Assembly: GCF_003967195.1 (NCBI RefSeq)
Contig: NZ_AP018725.1
Span: 1,302,001-1,366,000 of the forward strand
Direction: 5' to 3'
Length of the DNA stretch: 64,000 nucleotides
Source of the DNA: Sulfuriflexus mobilis
GTDB lineage: Bacteria; Pseudomonadota; Gammaproteobacteria; AKS1
Position 1 is the stretch's first letter. Each line of letters begins with the position of its first letter. The notes below the pieces were generated by a model that saw only the letters and a program-made list of their open reading frames with translations, was not told the DNA's origin and made no database searches. This document shows positions 40,554-49,311 of the stretch, in pieces. Both the position numbers and the translations under genes were made by a program.

Positions 40554-41879
40554 TCATTTCCTCTCCTCAAACTGCTTGATCGAGGCAAAGGATCGAATCC
40601 ACGGTTGCCACGAGCGTAAGACCTCCGGCAATGCGTCTAATGCGCGTTTGGCATCATTGAAGCTGGCAAAACTACCATAGACAATGGCGTACCATATCTG
40701 GCCGTTATGCCTGGAGGTAATTTTCGCCAGTTTGTCCGTTAACTGGATATCTTGCATGCGAGCATCAACCAGGCGTTTCTCGATACTGGCGGCAAGCTGA
40801 ATCGTATAGTAGTTAGCCGGTTGTCCTTGCAGCCAATCCGGAGAACTTCCTGTTTCCTCTATGGTATCGATATCCGGCGGGCCAAGTAATTCATCAGCTT
40901 TTGTTTCTATGTCTGGCACAGGGGCAGGGGCTGGTGGTTGTGCTTGCTCGACACCGGCAGTGGGGGGCGCCTGGCCGGCGAGCAGCGTATCGAACCTTAT
41001 AGTAATAGACGGTGGGTTAGCTAACGCATCGTCCTCGGTTTCTAGGTCTGATACAGAGACAGGTCTTGGTTTTTGCTCGACCACCACACTGGCGAACAGA
41101 GTGTCGAGCGTTATAGTAATAGGCGGTGGGTTAGTTAACGCATCGTCCTCTGTTTCTACGTCTGGCACCGGGGCAGGCGCTGGTGGTTGTTCCACCACCG
41201 TAGCGGGTGCCAGGCTGGCGGACTGAGTATTGAGCGTTATAGTAGTAGCCGATGGCTTAGCTAACGCATCGTCCTCTGTTTCAATGTCTGACACCGGGGC
41301 AGGCGTTGGTGGTTGTTCCACCACCGTAGCGGGTGCCAGGTTGGCGGACTGAGTATTGAGCGTTACAGTAGTAGCCGATGGCTTAGCTAACGCATCGTTT
41401 TCTGTTTCAATGTCTGGCACCGAGGCAGGCGTTGGTGGTTGTTCCACAACCGTAGCGGGCGCCAGGCCGGCGGACAGGGTATCGAGTCGCTTGCGTGCTT
41501 CTTCACGCCCCTGTTTCGCGGCGGCCAGCAGCCAGCGACGTGCCTCATCGAGGTCTTTTTCGACGCCGAAGCCCTGTTCATACATGATGCCGAGGTTATA
41601 CTGCGCCTGGGCCGAGCCGAGCATGGCTGCGCGTGTGAACCACTTCACAGCCTGCACATCGTCCCGTTGGTTACCCTCTCCGTAGGCATACATGGCGCCT
41701 ACCAGGGTCTGGGCGAGGGGGTTATCCTGCTCGGCCAGCGGCAGCCAGAGTGCCAGGGCACGGGAGAAATCCTTTTTATTATAGGCGGTTACGCCATCAC
41801 GGAAATCGTCGGCAAGCAGGTGCAGGGGGACAAGGCAGGTGCAGAGACTGAGCAAAAGTCCGGTAAATATCGAACGCAT
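40554..41879 (-). CDS. Sel1-repeat protein with 42-residue tandem repeats and C-terminal SPOR domain
   Basis: A 441-residue protein with a signal peptide (about 1-23). Residues 28-135 contain Sel1-like TPR repeats (LAQTLVGAMYAYGEGNQRDD, AQYNLGIMYEQGFGVEKD). Residues 139-264 are three near-identical 42-residue repeats containing LAPATVVEQPP, ETEDDALAKPSATT and LNTQS, followed by two degraded copies to about 335. The C-terminus (about 358-438, YYTIQLAASIEK to WIRSFASIKQFEE) is a SPOR domain, which in other proteins binds denuded septal peptidoglycan. The Pro/Glu/Asp-rich repeats probably form an extended periplasmic spacer between Sel1 and SPOR. A divergent Sel1 protein begins 70 bp away. Function at the septum is inference. 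Confidence 0.9.
   Translation of the reverse strand: MRSIFTGLLLSLCTCLVPLHLLADDFRDGVTAYNKKDFSRALALWLPLAEQDNPLAQTLVGAMYAYGEGNQRDDVQAVKWFTRAAMLGSAQAQYNLGIMYEQGFGVEKDLDEARRWLLAAAKQGREEARKRLDTLSAGLAPATVVEQPPTPASVPDIETENDALAKPSATTVTLNTQSANLAPATVVEQPPTPAPVSDIETEDDALAKPSATTITLNTQSASLAPATVVEQPPAPAPVPDVETEDDALTNPPPITITLDTLFASVVVEQKPRPVSVSDLETEDDALANPPSITIRFDTLLAGQAPPTAGVEQAQPPAPAPVPDIETKADELLGPPDIDTIEETGSSPDWLQGQPANYYTIQLAASIEKRLVDARMQDIQLTDKLAKITSRHNGQIWYAIVYGSFASFNDAKRALDALPEVLRSWQPWIRSFASIKQFEERK
40974..41465 (-). repeat. 126-bp in-frame tandem repeats within the Sel1/SPOR gene
   Basis: Three near-identical 126-bp units at 41340-41465, 41214-41339 and 41088-41213, followed by a shorter divergent unit (40974-41087, 38 codons). 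The plus-strand phrase GCTAACGCATCGTCCTCTG recurs with 126-bp spacing. High nucleotide identity points to recent duplication or gene conversion, and copy number may vary between strains. Confidence 0.9.
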
Positions 41880-41949
41880 GGGCTGTAAAATCCTGGGGCA
41901 TGGCCGTTATAGAGTTTACACGGTAACGGATTCTGCCAGTCAGGTGAAG

Positions 41950-42483
41950 ATGACCCTATTCCTCACAATTTATTTCCTCGGCCACCGCGTGCCGACACTG
42001 TTGTTGATGCTCATGCTGTCAATGTTACTGTTTGGCGGCCAGGCCCGTGCCGAGAGCATCGATAATGCGGTGGCCGCACTCGATAGCGGTCAATATCTGG
42101 CGGCGCGGGAGGGTTTGGAGGCACTGGCCAAACGCGGCAATAGCGATGCCCAGACCCTGCTCGGTATCATGTACAGCGAGGGCAGGGGCATTACACGCGA
42201 TATTCACCAGGCCCGTCAGTGGCTGTCGCGTGCCGCCCACCAGGGCAGCGACGACGCCCAGTTCCTGCTCGGCCTGAGTTACCTTGGTGGTTATGGCCAG
42301 GCCCGGGGTAAAAGCGGGCAAAACGACCCCACCAAGGCGCGTATCTGGTTACGTCGTTCCGCGCATAACGGTAATGCCCTGGCGCAAGGCTTCCTTGTCA
42401 GCGCCTATAAAAATGGCTGGTTTGGTTCAAAGGATCAGCAACGCGCCAGTTACTGGCAGGGGCGTCTGCGCGACGTTAATTAA
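41950..42483 (+). CDS. Sel1-repeat (TPR-like) secreted protein
   Basis: A 177-residue protein with a long hydrophobic N-terminus ending GGQARAES, a signal peptide with a cleavage site near residue 37. The mature part holds two to three Sel1 repeats (SDAQTLLGIMYSEGRGITRDIHQARQWL split as alpha-alpha hairpins, then DDAQFLLGLSYLGGYG and NALAQGFLVSAYKNGW). The frame extends upstream to 41839 into the divergent gene; ATG 41950 is preferred because it has AGGTGAAG upstream and gives a normal signal peptide. It is divergent from the Sel1/SPOR gene, and shared regulation or joint function is possible. Confidence 0.8.
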   Translation: MTLFLTIYFLGHRVPTLLLMLMLSMLLFGGQARAESIDNAVAALDSGQYLAAREGLEALAKRGNSDAQTLLGIMYSEGRGITRDIHQARQWLSRAAHQGSDDAQFLLGLSYLGGYGQARGKSGQNDPTKARIWLRRSAHNGNALAQGFLVSAYKNGWFGSKDQQRASYWQGRLRDVN

Positions 42484-42525
42484 TCTCTAGACCCGCCAAG
42501 GGCGACATGCGGTATATTGTCACGC

Positions 42526-44490
42526 ATGAAGCACGCCGATATCCAATGGCAGCAAGGCCAGCCCGTTAGTACCGATTTTGATGACATCTACTTCTCGCGC
42601 GAAGGGGGGCTGGAAGAAACAGAGTATGTCTTCATGCGACAAAATGGCCTGCCTGAACGCTGGCAGGGTGTTGAGGACTTTGTGATCGCCGAGACCGGTT
42701 TTGGCACCGGCCTGAATTTCCTCACCACCGTACAGCACTGGTTGGCAAAGGCAGATGTCAGCTCACCCACAGGTGCCTGCCTGCACTATCTCTCCATCGA
42801 GAAGTTCCCCCTAAGCAAGCCGGACCTTGAGCAGGCATTGGCTTGCTGGCCGGCACTTGACGCTGTCTCGGCGCAACTAATTGAAAACTACCCGCCAGCC
42901 GTTAAAGGCTTTCACCATATTCCCTTATTCGGGCAGCGAGTGGTGCTAAGCCTGATATTCGGTGACGCGCAGGAACAACTGCCCAACCTTCACGCCGCTG
43001 TCGATGCATGGTACCTGGATGGTTTTGCACCGGACAAGAACCCGGACATGTGGACGACGGCAGTCTTCAGACAGATTGCACGGCTCAGCAAGCCAGGCAC
43101 AAGCTTTAGTACCTTCACGGCGGCGGGTGTTGTACGCCGGGGTTTACAGGCGGCCGGTTTCGAGGTCGAGAAGGTGAAAGGCTTCGGTAAGAAACGCGAA
43201 ATGCTGCGTGGTGTAGTAACTGAACAGCATGAAGCCAAAGATTCAGCACCCTGGTTCGCCTTGCCGCGGCTGGGCCGGAAGGCTGAAGGCAATAAACACG
43301 CCGTGGTCATTGGTGCCGGTATCGCCGGTGTCCGCACGGCCTGGTCGCTGGCCAAACGTGGCTGGCGGGTGGACATCATCGAACGCCAGGCTGCGATGGC
43401 GCAGGGGGGTTCCGGAAATCCCCAGGGTATCGTCATGCCGCGCATCAGTCTTGGTGATAGTGCCGAGAGTGAATTTTATGACACGGCCTTTTTCAAGGCC
43501 GTGCGTGAACTTAACCGGCTAAAACAGCAATACCCTGAACTGCGCTGGCAACAGGGTGGTGTATTGCAGTTAGCCAGTTCACAGCGGGTCAGACAGCAAA
43601 TCGAAAGGCTGGATTGTGCGCCGGAACTGGCGCAGGCGATCAGTGCTGAGCAGGCCAGCGAGATCGCCGGCGTCGAGGTGACCATGCCGGCCCTGTATTT
43701 TCCGCAGGCCGGCTGGCTCGACCCGGTGCAGTCTTGTCAGCTGTTGTTGTGCGATGCCGGGGATAATGTTCGCCTGCATACCCATAGCGATGTTACCTCG
43801 ATGCAGTATGTTGACGGTGCATGGCAGTTGCTGGATGCCGAGCAGTCCCTCATCCTAAACGCGGAGACGGTGATCCTGGCCAATGCCAGTGCCGTCAGCC
43901 AATTTTCGCAGACAGCCTTTTTGCCAATAGGGCATGCCCGTGGGCAGATCAGTGTTATCCCGGCAAGCATGCACAGCAAAGCATTACGCTGTGCCATCTG
44001 TCATGAAGGTTATATCCTGCCGGCGACCCGTGGTGAGCATGTTATCGGTGCCAGTTTTCTTGCCGGCGATGACAGTGTTGCGCCCCGGCACGAAGAAGAT
44101 GAGGAAAATATCCGCCAGTTACAGCAATCCCTGCCAGGCCTGTTTGCGAAACAAATACCTATTGCCGATCATCGTGCGGCACTGCGGGCCACCACGACAG
44201 ACAGGTTGCCACTGCTCGGCCCGGTGGCGGATGAAGGCTTCTTTGCCGAGCACTACCATGACCTGCACAAGGGCAAAGCGGCCGCGCAATACCCGGCGGC
44301 TAAATACCTTGATGGTCTGTATGTCAATGCCGGACACGGTGCACGCGGCCTGACCTCGGCCTTCCTTGCGGCGGAGGTGATTGCCAGCCAGGTAAATCAT
44401 GAGCCATTGGCGGTGTCAGAATCAATCTGGCAGGTGTTGAGTCCGTCACGCTTGCAAATTAGGGGGTTCAGAAAAGGACCTGGCAGCTGA
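42526..44490 (+). CDS. mnmC: bifunctional tRNA 5-methylaminomethyl-2-thiouridine biosynthesis protein MnmC
   Basis: Carries out the last two steps of mnm5s2U34 formation. The ~240-residue N-terminal methyltransferase domain (MnmC2) has IYFSREGGLEETEYVF, the SAM loop ETGFGTGLNF (about 56-65) and WYLDGFAPDKNPDMW. The C-terminal FAD oxidoreductase domain (MnmC1) starts with VVIGAGIAGVRTAWSLAKRGW near residue 260 and contains GGSGNPQGIVMPRIS and NAGHGARGLTSAFLAAE. The ATG at 42526 has no clear ribosome site; a TTG lies nine bases upstream. Length (654) matches the fused enterobacterial-type enzyme. Confidence 0.96.
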   Translation: MKHADIQWQQGQPVSTDFDDIYFSREGGLEETEYVFMRQNGLPERWQGVEDFVIAETGFGTGLNFLTTVQHWLAKADVSSPTGACLHYLSIEKFPLSKPDLEQALACWPALDAVSAQLIENYPPAVKGFHHIPLFGQRVVLSLIFGDAQEQLPNLHAAVDAWYLDGFAPDKNPDMWTTAVFRQIARLSKPGTSFSTFTAAGVVRRGLQAAGFEVEKVKGFGKKREMLRGVVTEQHEAKDSAPWFALPRLGRKAEGNKHAVVIGAGIAGVRTAWSLAKRGWRVDIIERQAAMAQGGSGNPQGIVMPRISLGDSAESEFYDTAFFKAVRELNRLKQQYPELRWQQGGVLQLASSQRVRQQIERLDCAPELAQAISAEQASEIAGVEVTMPALYFPQAGWLDPVQSCQLLLCDAGDNVRLHTHSDVTSMQYVDGAWQLLDAEQSLILNAETVILANASAVSQFSQTAFLPIGHARGQISVIPASMHSKALRCAICHEGYILPATRGEHVIGASFLAGDDSVAPRHEEDEENIRQLQQSLPGLFAKQIPIADHRAALRATTTDRLPLLGPVADEGFFAEHYHDLHKGKAAAQYPAAKYLDGLYVNAGHGARGLTSAFLAAEVIASQVNHEPLAVSESIWQVLSPSRLQIRGFRKGPGS

Positions 44491-44512
44491 TAGTGATTAC
44501 AGGCATCTCAAT

Positions 44513-46048
44513 CTAGTCAATCACCGCTAATTCGAAATAAAAACATGTACCATTGTCTAGCGATTCGAAATCAAGTGTACCGTGGTGTTCCTCAATGATG
44601 TGCTTGGCGATATTCAGGCCGAGTCCGGTACCTGCTATTTTTCGACTGGAGCTGTTATCTGCCTGGGTGAAACTGTCAAAGATACGTTCTTTCAGGTTGC
44701 CCGGGATGCCATCACCATGATCCGTAATACTCACCCGAACATGATTAGCCCGGCGAGTTATCTGTATTTCCACAGTATCCTCATCGGCGCCGTACTTGGC
44801 AGCGTTGGATAGCAGGTTTGTCAGCACCTGGATGAGGCGATTTTCATCGGCGTGGATTAAGGCCCCAGGGGCCTGATTGTGGATCTCGAATACCGTGCCC
44901 AGCTGGTTTCCATAATCACGGTTACATGCAACGGCGCGTTCCACCAGAGCATCCAGTTCAGTATTTATCATTTGATACTGTAGTTTCCCGGCCTCGATTT
45001 TTTGCAAATCCAGGATATCGTTAACGAGTGTCGACAGGCGCTCACAGTTCTGCATAGCGATGCCGGCTATCTCTCGCGTCTTGTCCGATATGTCGCCGGT
45101 TACGCCGCCCAGAATTAACCCGAGTGAACCGCGAATCGAAGTCAGTGGGGTACGCAATTCATGACTGACCACGGACAGAAATTCATCTTTATGGCCTTCG
45201 GCAATAGCGCGACGTCGTTCCTCGCGGCGCAGATAGATCAGCATGATGCTGCAGATAATGGCAAACATCAGGTAAATCAATAAGGATTGCTTAACGAGGT
45301 TTCTCTGGTTATTGATAAACAGGTTTTCGATAGAAACATCCATTGCCTGCCAACTGGTTCCGGCCACATCTTCCGTGGACAGGATGCGTCGTTTTTCATC
45401 TTCGTTAAGGCGATAGTCCAGGCGATCCAGGTTTATCCGTGGCCCACTGGCTGTGACTTCGATAAGGTTATCTCCTTCGGGGTACACAAGCATTAACTGG
45501 TGGCCGGGAACCTGTGCGTTGGCAATCATACTGGTCAGCATATTGGCATCAAAGCTGATAAATAGAATGGCTTGTTTCAGATGTGCCATAACATCGAAGT
45601 GATATACCTCAGAATGAGGATGAATACGGGGTTGGTAGTTATGTTGACTGGAGAAATACTGTATGTCCTGTTCACACAATTCACCAACCAGACCATCAAA
45701 ATCTTCGAACGCAGGTCTGCCATTTTCATCGGTCACAGTGAAGGCAAAGTGCTGCGGGAAGTAGCGACTTATTTCTTTTTGCAGTTTATCGATAAGTGCG
45801 TCTTTCTCCTCTGTTGTTGCCTGCAGGATCTTTCTGATGGTTTCGGCGTTGTCTTCGGAAAACACTCTCACCAGGCGGTTACGCTCTTTGACGAATCTTG
45901 ACACCTGGTGAGACAGGCCCGTTACGGCATCATCAGCTATCGTCTGATGGTAGTGCACAAAGTCCTGATGACGCGTATAACCTAGCCACACAATGACCAG
46001 GCCAGCCAGTGTTAATACTATCAGGACGAACGTCGAGTATTTTTTCAT
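44513..46048 (-). CDS. orphan membrane sensor histidine kinase
   Basis: A 511-residue hybrid-free kinase. TM1 is at about 5-21 and TM2 (SLLIYLMFAIICSIMLIYL) near 250-270, enclosing a ~225-residue periplasmic region that contains a Cache-like block (HFAFTVTDENGRPAFEDFDGLVG, FISFDANMLTSMIANA). No HAMP is evident. HisKA has VVSHELRTPLTSIRGSL with H296, followed by N-box LTNLLSNAAKYG, DHGDGIPGNLKERIFDSF and GTGLGLNIAKHII. The ATG at 46048 is chosen over a TTG 24 bp upstream. No response regulator is adjacent; the neighbours are mnmC (convergent) and an unknown gene, so its partner must lie elsewhere. Confidence 0.92.
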   Translation of the reverse strand: MKKYSTFVLIVLTLAGLVIVWLGYTRHQDFVHYHQTIADDAVTGLSHQVSRFVKERNRLVRVFSEDNAETIRKILQATTEEKDALIDKLQKEISRYFPQHFAFTVTDENGRPAFEDFDGLVGELCEQDIQYFSSQHNYQPRIHPHSEVYHFDVMAHLKQAILFISFDANMLTSMIANAQVPGHQLMLVYPEGDNLIEVTASGPRINLDRLDYRLNEDEKRRILSTEDVAGTSWQAMDVSIENLFINNQRNLVKQSLLIYLMFAIICSIMLIYLRREERRRAIAEGHKDEFLSVVSHELRTPLTSIRGSLGLILGGVTGDISDKTREIAGIAMQNCERLSTLVNDILDLQKIEAGKLQYQMINTELDALVERAVACNRDYGNQLGTVFEIHNQAPGALIHADENRLIQVLTNLLSNAAKYGADEDTVEIQITRRANHVRVSITDHGDGIPGNLKERIFDSFTQADNSSSRKIAGTGLGLNIAKHIIEEHHGTLDFESLDNGTCFYFELAVID

Positions 46049-46284
46049 TGTTATGCTAGTTGGTATCTGCAAACGGCGACGTTATTTCGCGTAGTATAGC
46101 GCAGATCAATGATCACGCGAATTCAACCATTTGGTTAAAGTGGATAAATCGCTATAGTTATGATGGTTTTCCGCGTTGCGGAAACTACGAGAAAAGCATA
46201 GGGGGAGGCTGCATACAGACATCCTCTCCGATAAATAATTCAGAATTGCTGGGAATATTCTTAATCTATGAGACTTCGGCAATA

Positions 46285-46716
46285 CTAGCAAAAACGGTGC
46301 AGGAGTTTCTTCCAGCGACTCGGTGGCGTGGTTGCCGCCTCGAGGTCGATAGGTTTTAGCTGCGAGAGCACCCATTTGGGTAACGGCGGGTTGTCGCTGA
46401 AACCACAGACGCCGCCGAGGTTGTTGGGGTCGTAGATCTTGACGAACGCAGGCGCATCCGGGTTATCAACATAGACAATGCCGCAATAGTCTTCCTCGTG
46501 GTTATCGCGCAGTTGCTTGTCGGCGTGTTGCATAAATTGTTCAAGTTCAATGGCGGGCAGGGGGCTTGCCGGTGGGTGTTCATCGGTCGTGTAGACATAC
46601 CACTGGCCCTGGTTGTGTCGGCGCAGGGTATCCCAGAATTGTGTCAGGTCATCCCAGCCCTTGATGCCGCGAAAGTAGCCCCTGAAGGACTGCATGTAGT
46701 CGGGTGAGTCACTCAT
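46285..46716 (-). CDS. hypothetical protein, 143 residues
   Basis: I do not recognise the family. The protein is soluble, with no signal peptide or membrane segment, and aromatic-rich near the start (MQSFRGYFRGIKGWDDLTQFW). The central GIVYVDNPDAPAFVKIYDPNNLGGVCGFS looks like the conserved core of a small alpha/beta protein, and the C-terminus is basic (RWKKLLHRF). It lies 12 bp downstream of gluQ on the same strand and is probably cotranscribed with it. Confidence 0.8.
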   Translation of the reverse strand: MSDSPDYMQSFRGYFRGIKGWDDLTQFWDTLRRHNQGQWYVYTTDEHPPASPLPAIELEQFMQHADKQLRDNHEEDYCGIVYVDNPDAPAFVKIYDPNNLGGVCGFSDNPPLPKWVLSQLKPIDLEAATTPPSRWKKLLHRFC

Positions 46717-46728
46717 AAGCGTGCCTGC

Positions 46729-47673
46729 CTAGTTATTAATGGGGGGTAGTATAGAGGAGTCCTGCTCATCTGCCGCAGGTATTTGTCGTGTCGCCGGCAG
46801 CTTGGCCAGTGACCAGTGCTGGATGGCCCATTGCCAGAGGTCATCCAGCGTGCTGTCAGCGGCGTCCCCGGGGACCTGTTGACCAAGAAAGTTCAGTGCC
46901 TTGATGAGTTGCGGGCGTGGCTCCTGGTCATCAATGGCCGTGGCAAAGGTTTGTTTACTGAGCTTTTCCCCCGCGGCATTAACGGCAATGGGTAGGTGCA
47001 GGTACGTTGGGGTGTGATAGCCGAGTTTTTGTTGCAGCCAGATTTGGCGCGGCGTCGACTCGAGCAGATCGCTGCCACGCACGACCTCGGTAATGCCTTG
47101 TTCGGCATCATCGACAACCACGGCAAGTTGGTAGGCAAACAGGCTATCGGCACGCCTGATGACAAAGTCACCCAGGTCACGGAACAGGTATTGTGTGATC
47201 TCACCCTGCAACAGATCATGAAAGCTGATAACGGCATCATCGAGGCGGGTGCGGATGGCGTTTACTTTTTTGCCTTCAGCGAGACCCTTGCGGCAGGTCC
47301 CGGGATAAATTGGTCCTTCACTGCCCGGCCTTGCTATGGCGGCGATCTCGCTACGGCTACAGGCGCAGGGATAACAGGCGTTCATGGCCTCAAGCTGTTC
47401 GAGGGCTATGTTGTATGCCGTGTCACGTTGGCTCTGGTACATGACCTCGCCATCCCAAACCATGCCATAACGCTCAAGTGTTTTGAGTATCTGGCTATCG
47501 GCACCTTTAACACAGCGTGGCCGATCCAGGTCTTCCATGCGTACCAGCCATTGACCTTGTTGATGACGGGCCTGCAGGTAACTGCCGACGGCGGCGACCA
47601 GTGAACCGAAGTGCAGGGGGCCGGTGGGCGAGGGGGCGAAGCGGCCACGGTAGTCTCTAGGATATTGGCTCAT
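46729..47673 (-). CDS. gluQ: glutamyl-Q tRNA(Asp) synthetase
   Basis: Paralogue of the GluRS catalytic domain that attaches glutamate to queuosine-34 of tRNA-Asp. The protein has the HIGH-type motif FAPSPTGPLHFGSL, the zinc-binding cysteines of CYPCACSRSEI, VVRGSDLLESTPRQIWL and the KMSKS-type KLSKQTFA, with no anticodon-binding domain. Upstream in-frame starts exist at 47688 and 47694, but ATG 47673 gives SQYPRDYRGRFAPSP, the expected N-terminus. dksA lies just upstream, as in many gammaproteobacteria (dksA-gluQ). Queuosine-related queF is also in this window. Confidence 0.95.
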   Translation of the reverse strand: MSQYPRDYRGRFAPSPTGPLHFGSLVAAVGSYLQARHQQGQWLVRMEDLDRPRCVKGADSQILKTLERYGMVWDGEVMYQSQRDTAYNIALEQLEAMNACYPCACSRSEIAAIARPGSEGPIYPGTCRKGLAEGKKVNAIRTRLDDAVISFHDLLQGEITQYLFRDLGDFVIRRADSLFAYQLAVVVDDAEQGITEVVRGSDLLESTPRQIWLQQKLGYHTPTYLHLPIAVNAAGEKLSKQTFATAIDDQEPRPQLIKALNFLGQQVPGDAADSTLDDLWQWAIQHWSLAKLPATRQIPAADEQDSSILPPINN

Positions 47674-47692
47674 ACAGGTGTCCCACATAAAC

Positions 47693-47723
47693 AAAAATGG
47701 CGAGAAATCCTCTCGCCATTTTT
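47693..47723 (-). terminator. rho-independent terminator between dksA and gluQ
   Basis: AAAAATGGCGAGA / TCTCGCCATTTTT form a 13-pair stem around a five-base loop with T runs on both strands. It lies 22 bp after the dksA stop on the minus strand, and probably limits readthrough into gluQ, as in E. coli. Confidence 0.92.
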
Positions 47724-47745
47724 TATGTTACGGCTGCCGTCGGAA

Positions 47746-48324
47746 CTAACCCATTTGCTTTTCGCGAATTTCATCCAGGGTCTTACAGTCGATGCAAAGG
47801 TTGGCCGTCGGACGGGCCTCGAGGCGACGTACCCCTATTTCGACACCGCAAATCTCGCAGTAACCGTATTCATCATTGCTGAGCATGTCGATCGACTCAT
47901 CGATCTTTTTGATCAGCTTGCGTTCACGGTCACGGGCACGCAGCTCAAGGGCGAATTCAGTTTCCTGCGAGGCGCGGTCGTTCGGGTCGGGGAAGTTGGC
48001 GGCCTCATCCTGCATATGGTGGACGGTACGATCGACTTCCTGCATCAGGTCATCCTTCCACATATTGAGGATATTGCGGAAGTGCGCAACCTGATTCGGG
48101 TTCATGTACTCTTCACCCTTTTTCAGCTTGTAGGCATCGCCATAGAGCGGCTGTACACCGCCGGAAGCCTGGGCCTTTTTGGCCGGGGCCTTTTTCACGA
48201 CCGCTTTCTTGCTAGCGGCCTTTTTCGTCGCAGTTTTCTTCGCGACGGCCTTTTTTGCAGGTGTTTTCTTGGTGACAGCCTTCTTGCTGGCTGCCTTCTT
48301 TGCCGTTTTCTTCTTTGTGGGCAT
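47746..48324 (-). CDS. dksA: RNA polymerase-binding transcription factor DksA with histone-H1-like N-terminal tail
   Basis: Residues about 60-192 are a complete Dks[20 protein letters not shown] and [25 protein letters not shown] form the coiled coil, with the tip DPNDRA matching the DxxDxA motif needed for ppGpp synergy, and the zinc finger has C156, C159, C177 and C180. Ahead of it is a ~52-residue tail made of Lys/Ala repeats ([20 protein letters not shown] and similar), like the AlgP/histone H1 C-terminal family. Total 192 residues against 151 in E. coli. A non-specific DNA- or RNA-binding role for the tail is inference. AGGATG precedes the ATG. Confidence 0.95.
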   Translation of the reverse strand: MPTKKKTAKKAASKKAVTKKTPAKKAVAKKTATKKAASKKAVVKKAPAKKAQASGGVQPLYGDAYKLKKGEEYMNPNQVAHFRNILNMWKDDLMQEVDRTVHHMQDEAANFPDPNDRASQETEFALELRARDRERKLIKKIDESIDMLSNDEYGYCEICGVEIGVRRLEARPTANLCIDCKTLDEIREKQMG

Positions 48325-48539
48325 GTACTTACATCCTGTGGTGCTGCTTGGGTTTGAAAAATCAAGCCGGAATATATACCAAAATCCGGCGCTTGGGGCA
48401 AACTATCTTCGCCTTGTCGGGATTCAGCATTATTGACCCGGTCCGGGCGGGACGCCGCCAGGCCCCTGTAGGGCCTGAAATTCCCGGGTAGGATGGTATG
48501 ATAGGCGCCGTTTTTTCGCCTGAGAAGTGAGGATAAATT

Positions 48540-49301
48540 GTGGCAAAACTGGAAGCCCTGATTTTCGATGTGGACGGCACCCTCGCCGACACTGAACGAG
48601 ACGGCCACCGCGTGGCCTTTAACCTGGCCTTCGCCGAGGCCGGCCTCGACTGGCACTGGTCGGTCGAGCTGTATGAAAAGTTATTGAGCGTCACCGGTGG
48701 TAAGGAGCGTATCCGCTACTACCTGGAGAATTTCAATACCGATTTCACGCTGCCGGAAAATGATGTCGAGTTCATTGCCGGCCTGCACCAGTCCAAGACC
48801 GCACACTACACGGCAATGCTGGAGGCGGGGGCCATTCCGCTGCGTTCAGGTGTGAAGCGCTTATTAGACGAGGCGCGTGCGACCGGCCTGCGCCTGGCGA
48901 TTGCGACCACGACCACGCCGATCAACGTCCAGGCCCTGCTTGAACACACACTCGGCAAGGAGTCACTGGACTGGTTCGAGGTGATCGCCGCCGGTGATAT
49001 CGTGCCGGCGAAAAAGCCGGCCCCGGATATCTATGATTATGCACTGCAGAAGATGGGCCTGGATGCGAATGTCTGCATGGCCTTCGAGGACTCAGAAAAC
49101 GGCATTAAATCCTCAATGGGGGCAAAGCTGCGCACGATTGTTGCGATCAATGACTATACCCGCGATCATGACTTCAACGGCGCGCTACTGGTACTCGACC
49201 AGCTCGGTGAACCGGAACAGCCATTTCAGGTGCTCGCCGGTGATGCCTATGGGGCAAAGTACGTCGATGTGGCACTGATACGTAAACTGATGCAGGACTA
49301 A
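48540..49301 (+). CDS. CbbY-like HAD-superfamily phosphatase
   Basis: A 253-residue HAD hydrolase starting with GTG, supported by GAGGA upstream. The nucleophile motif is IFDVDGTLADTERDGHR with D10-type aspartates, the helical cap follows (NLAFAEAGLDWHW, LLSVTGGKERIRYYL), then IATTTTPINVQALL (motif II) and KPAPDIYDYAL with GVAFEDSENG-like CMAFEDSENGIKSSMGA (motifs III/IV). The cap pattern is that of CbbY, which removes xylulose-1,5-bisphosphate, an inhibitor of rubisco. No cbb genes are in the window, so the assignment to that substrate is tentative. Confidence 0.9.
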   Translation: MAKLEALIFDVDGTLADTERDGHRVAFNLAFAEAGLDWHWSVELYEKLLSVTGGKERIRYYLENFNTDFTLPENDVEFIAGLHQSKTAHYTAMLEAGAIPLRSGVKRLLDEARATGLRLAIATTTTPINVQALLEHTLGKESLDWFEVIAAGDIVPAKKPAPDIYDYALQKMGLDANVCMAFEDSENGIKSSMGAKLRTIVAINDYTRDHDFNGALLVLDQLGEPEQPFQVLAGDAYGAKYVDVALIRKLMQD

Positions 49302-49311
49302 AGTCATCGGC

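Noticed and set aside
40974-41465. Regular repeats that could suggest a CRISPR array
   Set aside because: The unit is 126 bp, repeats are directly adjacent without unique spacers, and they are in frame within a protein gene.
46168-46184. TTTCCGC-GTT-GCGGAAA inverted repeat upstream of the orphan kinase
   Set aside because: A short seven-base stem with no T tract and no partner copy found; too weak to call a terminator or operator.
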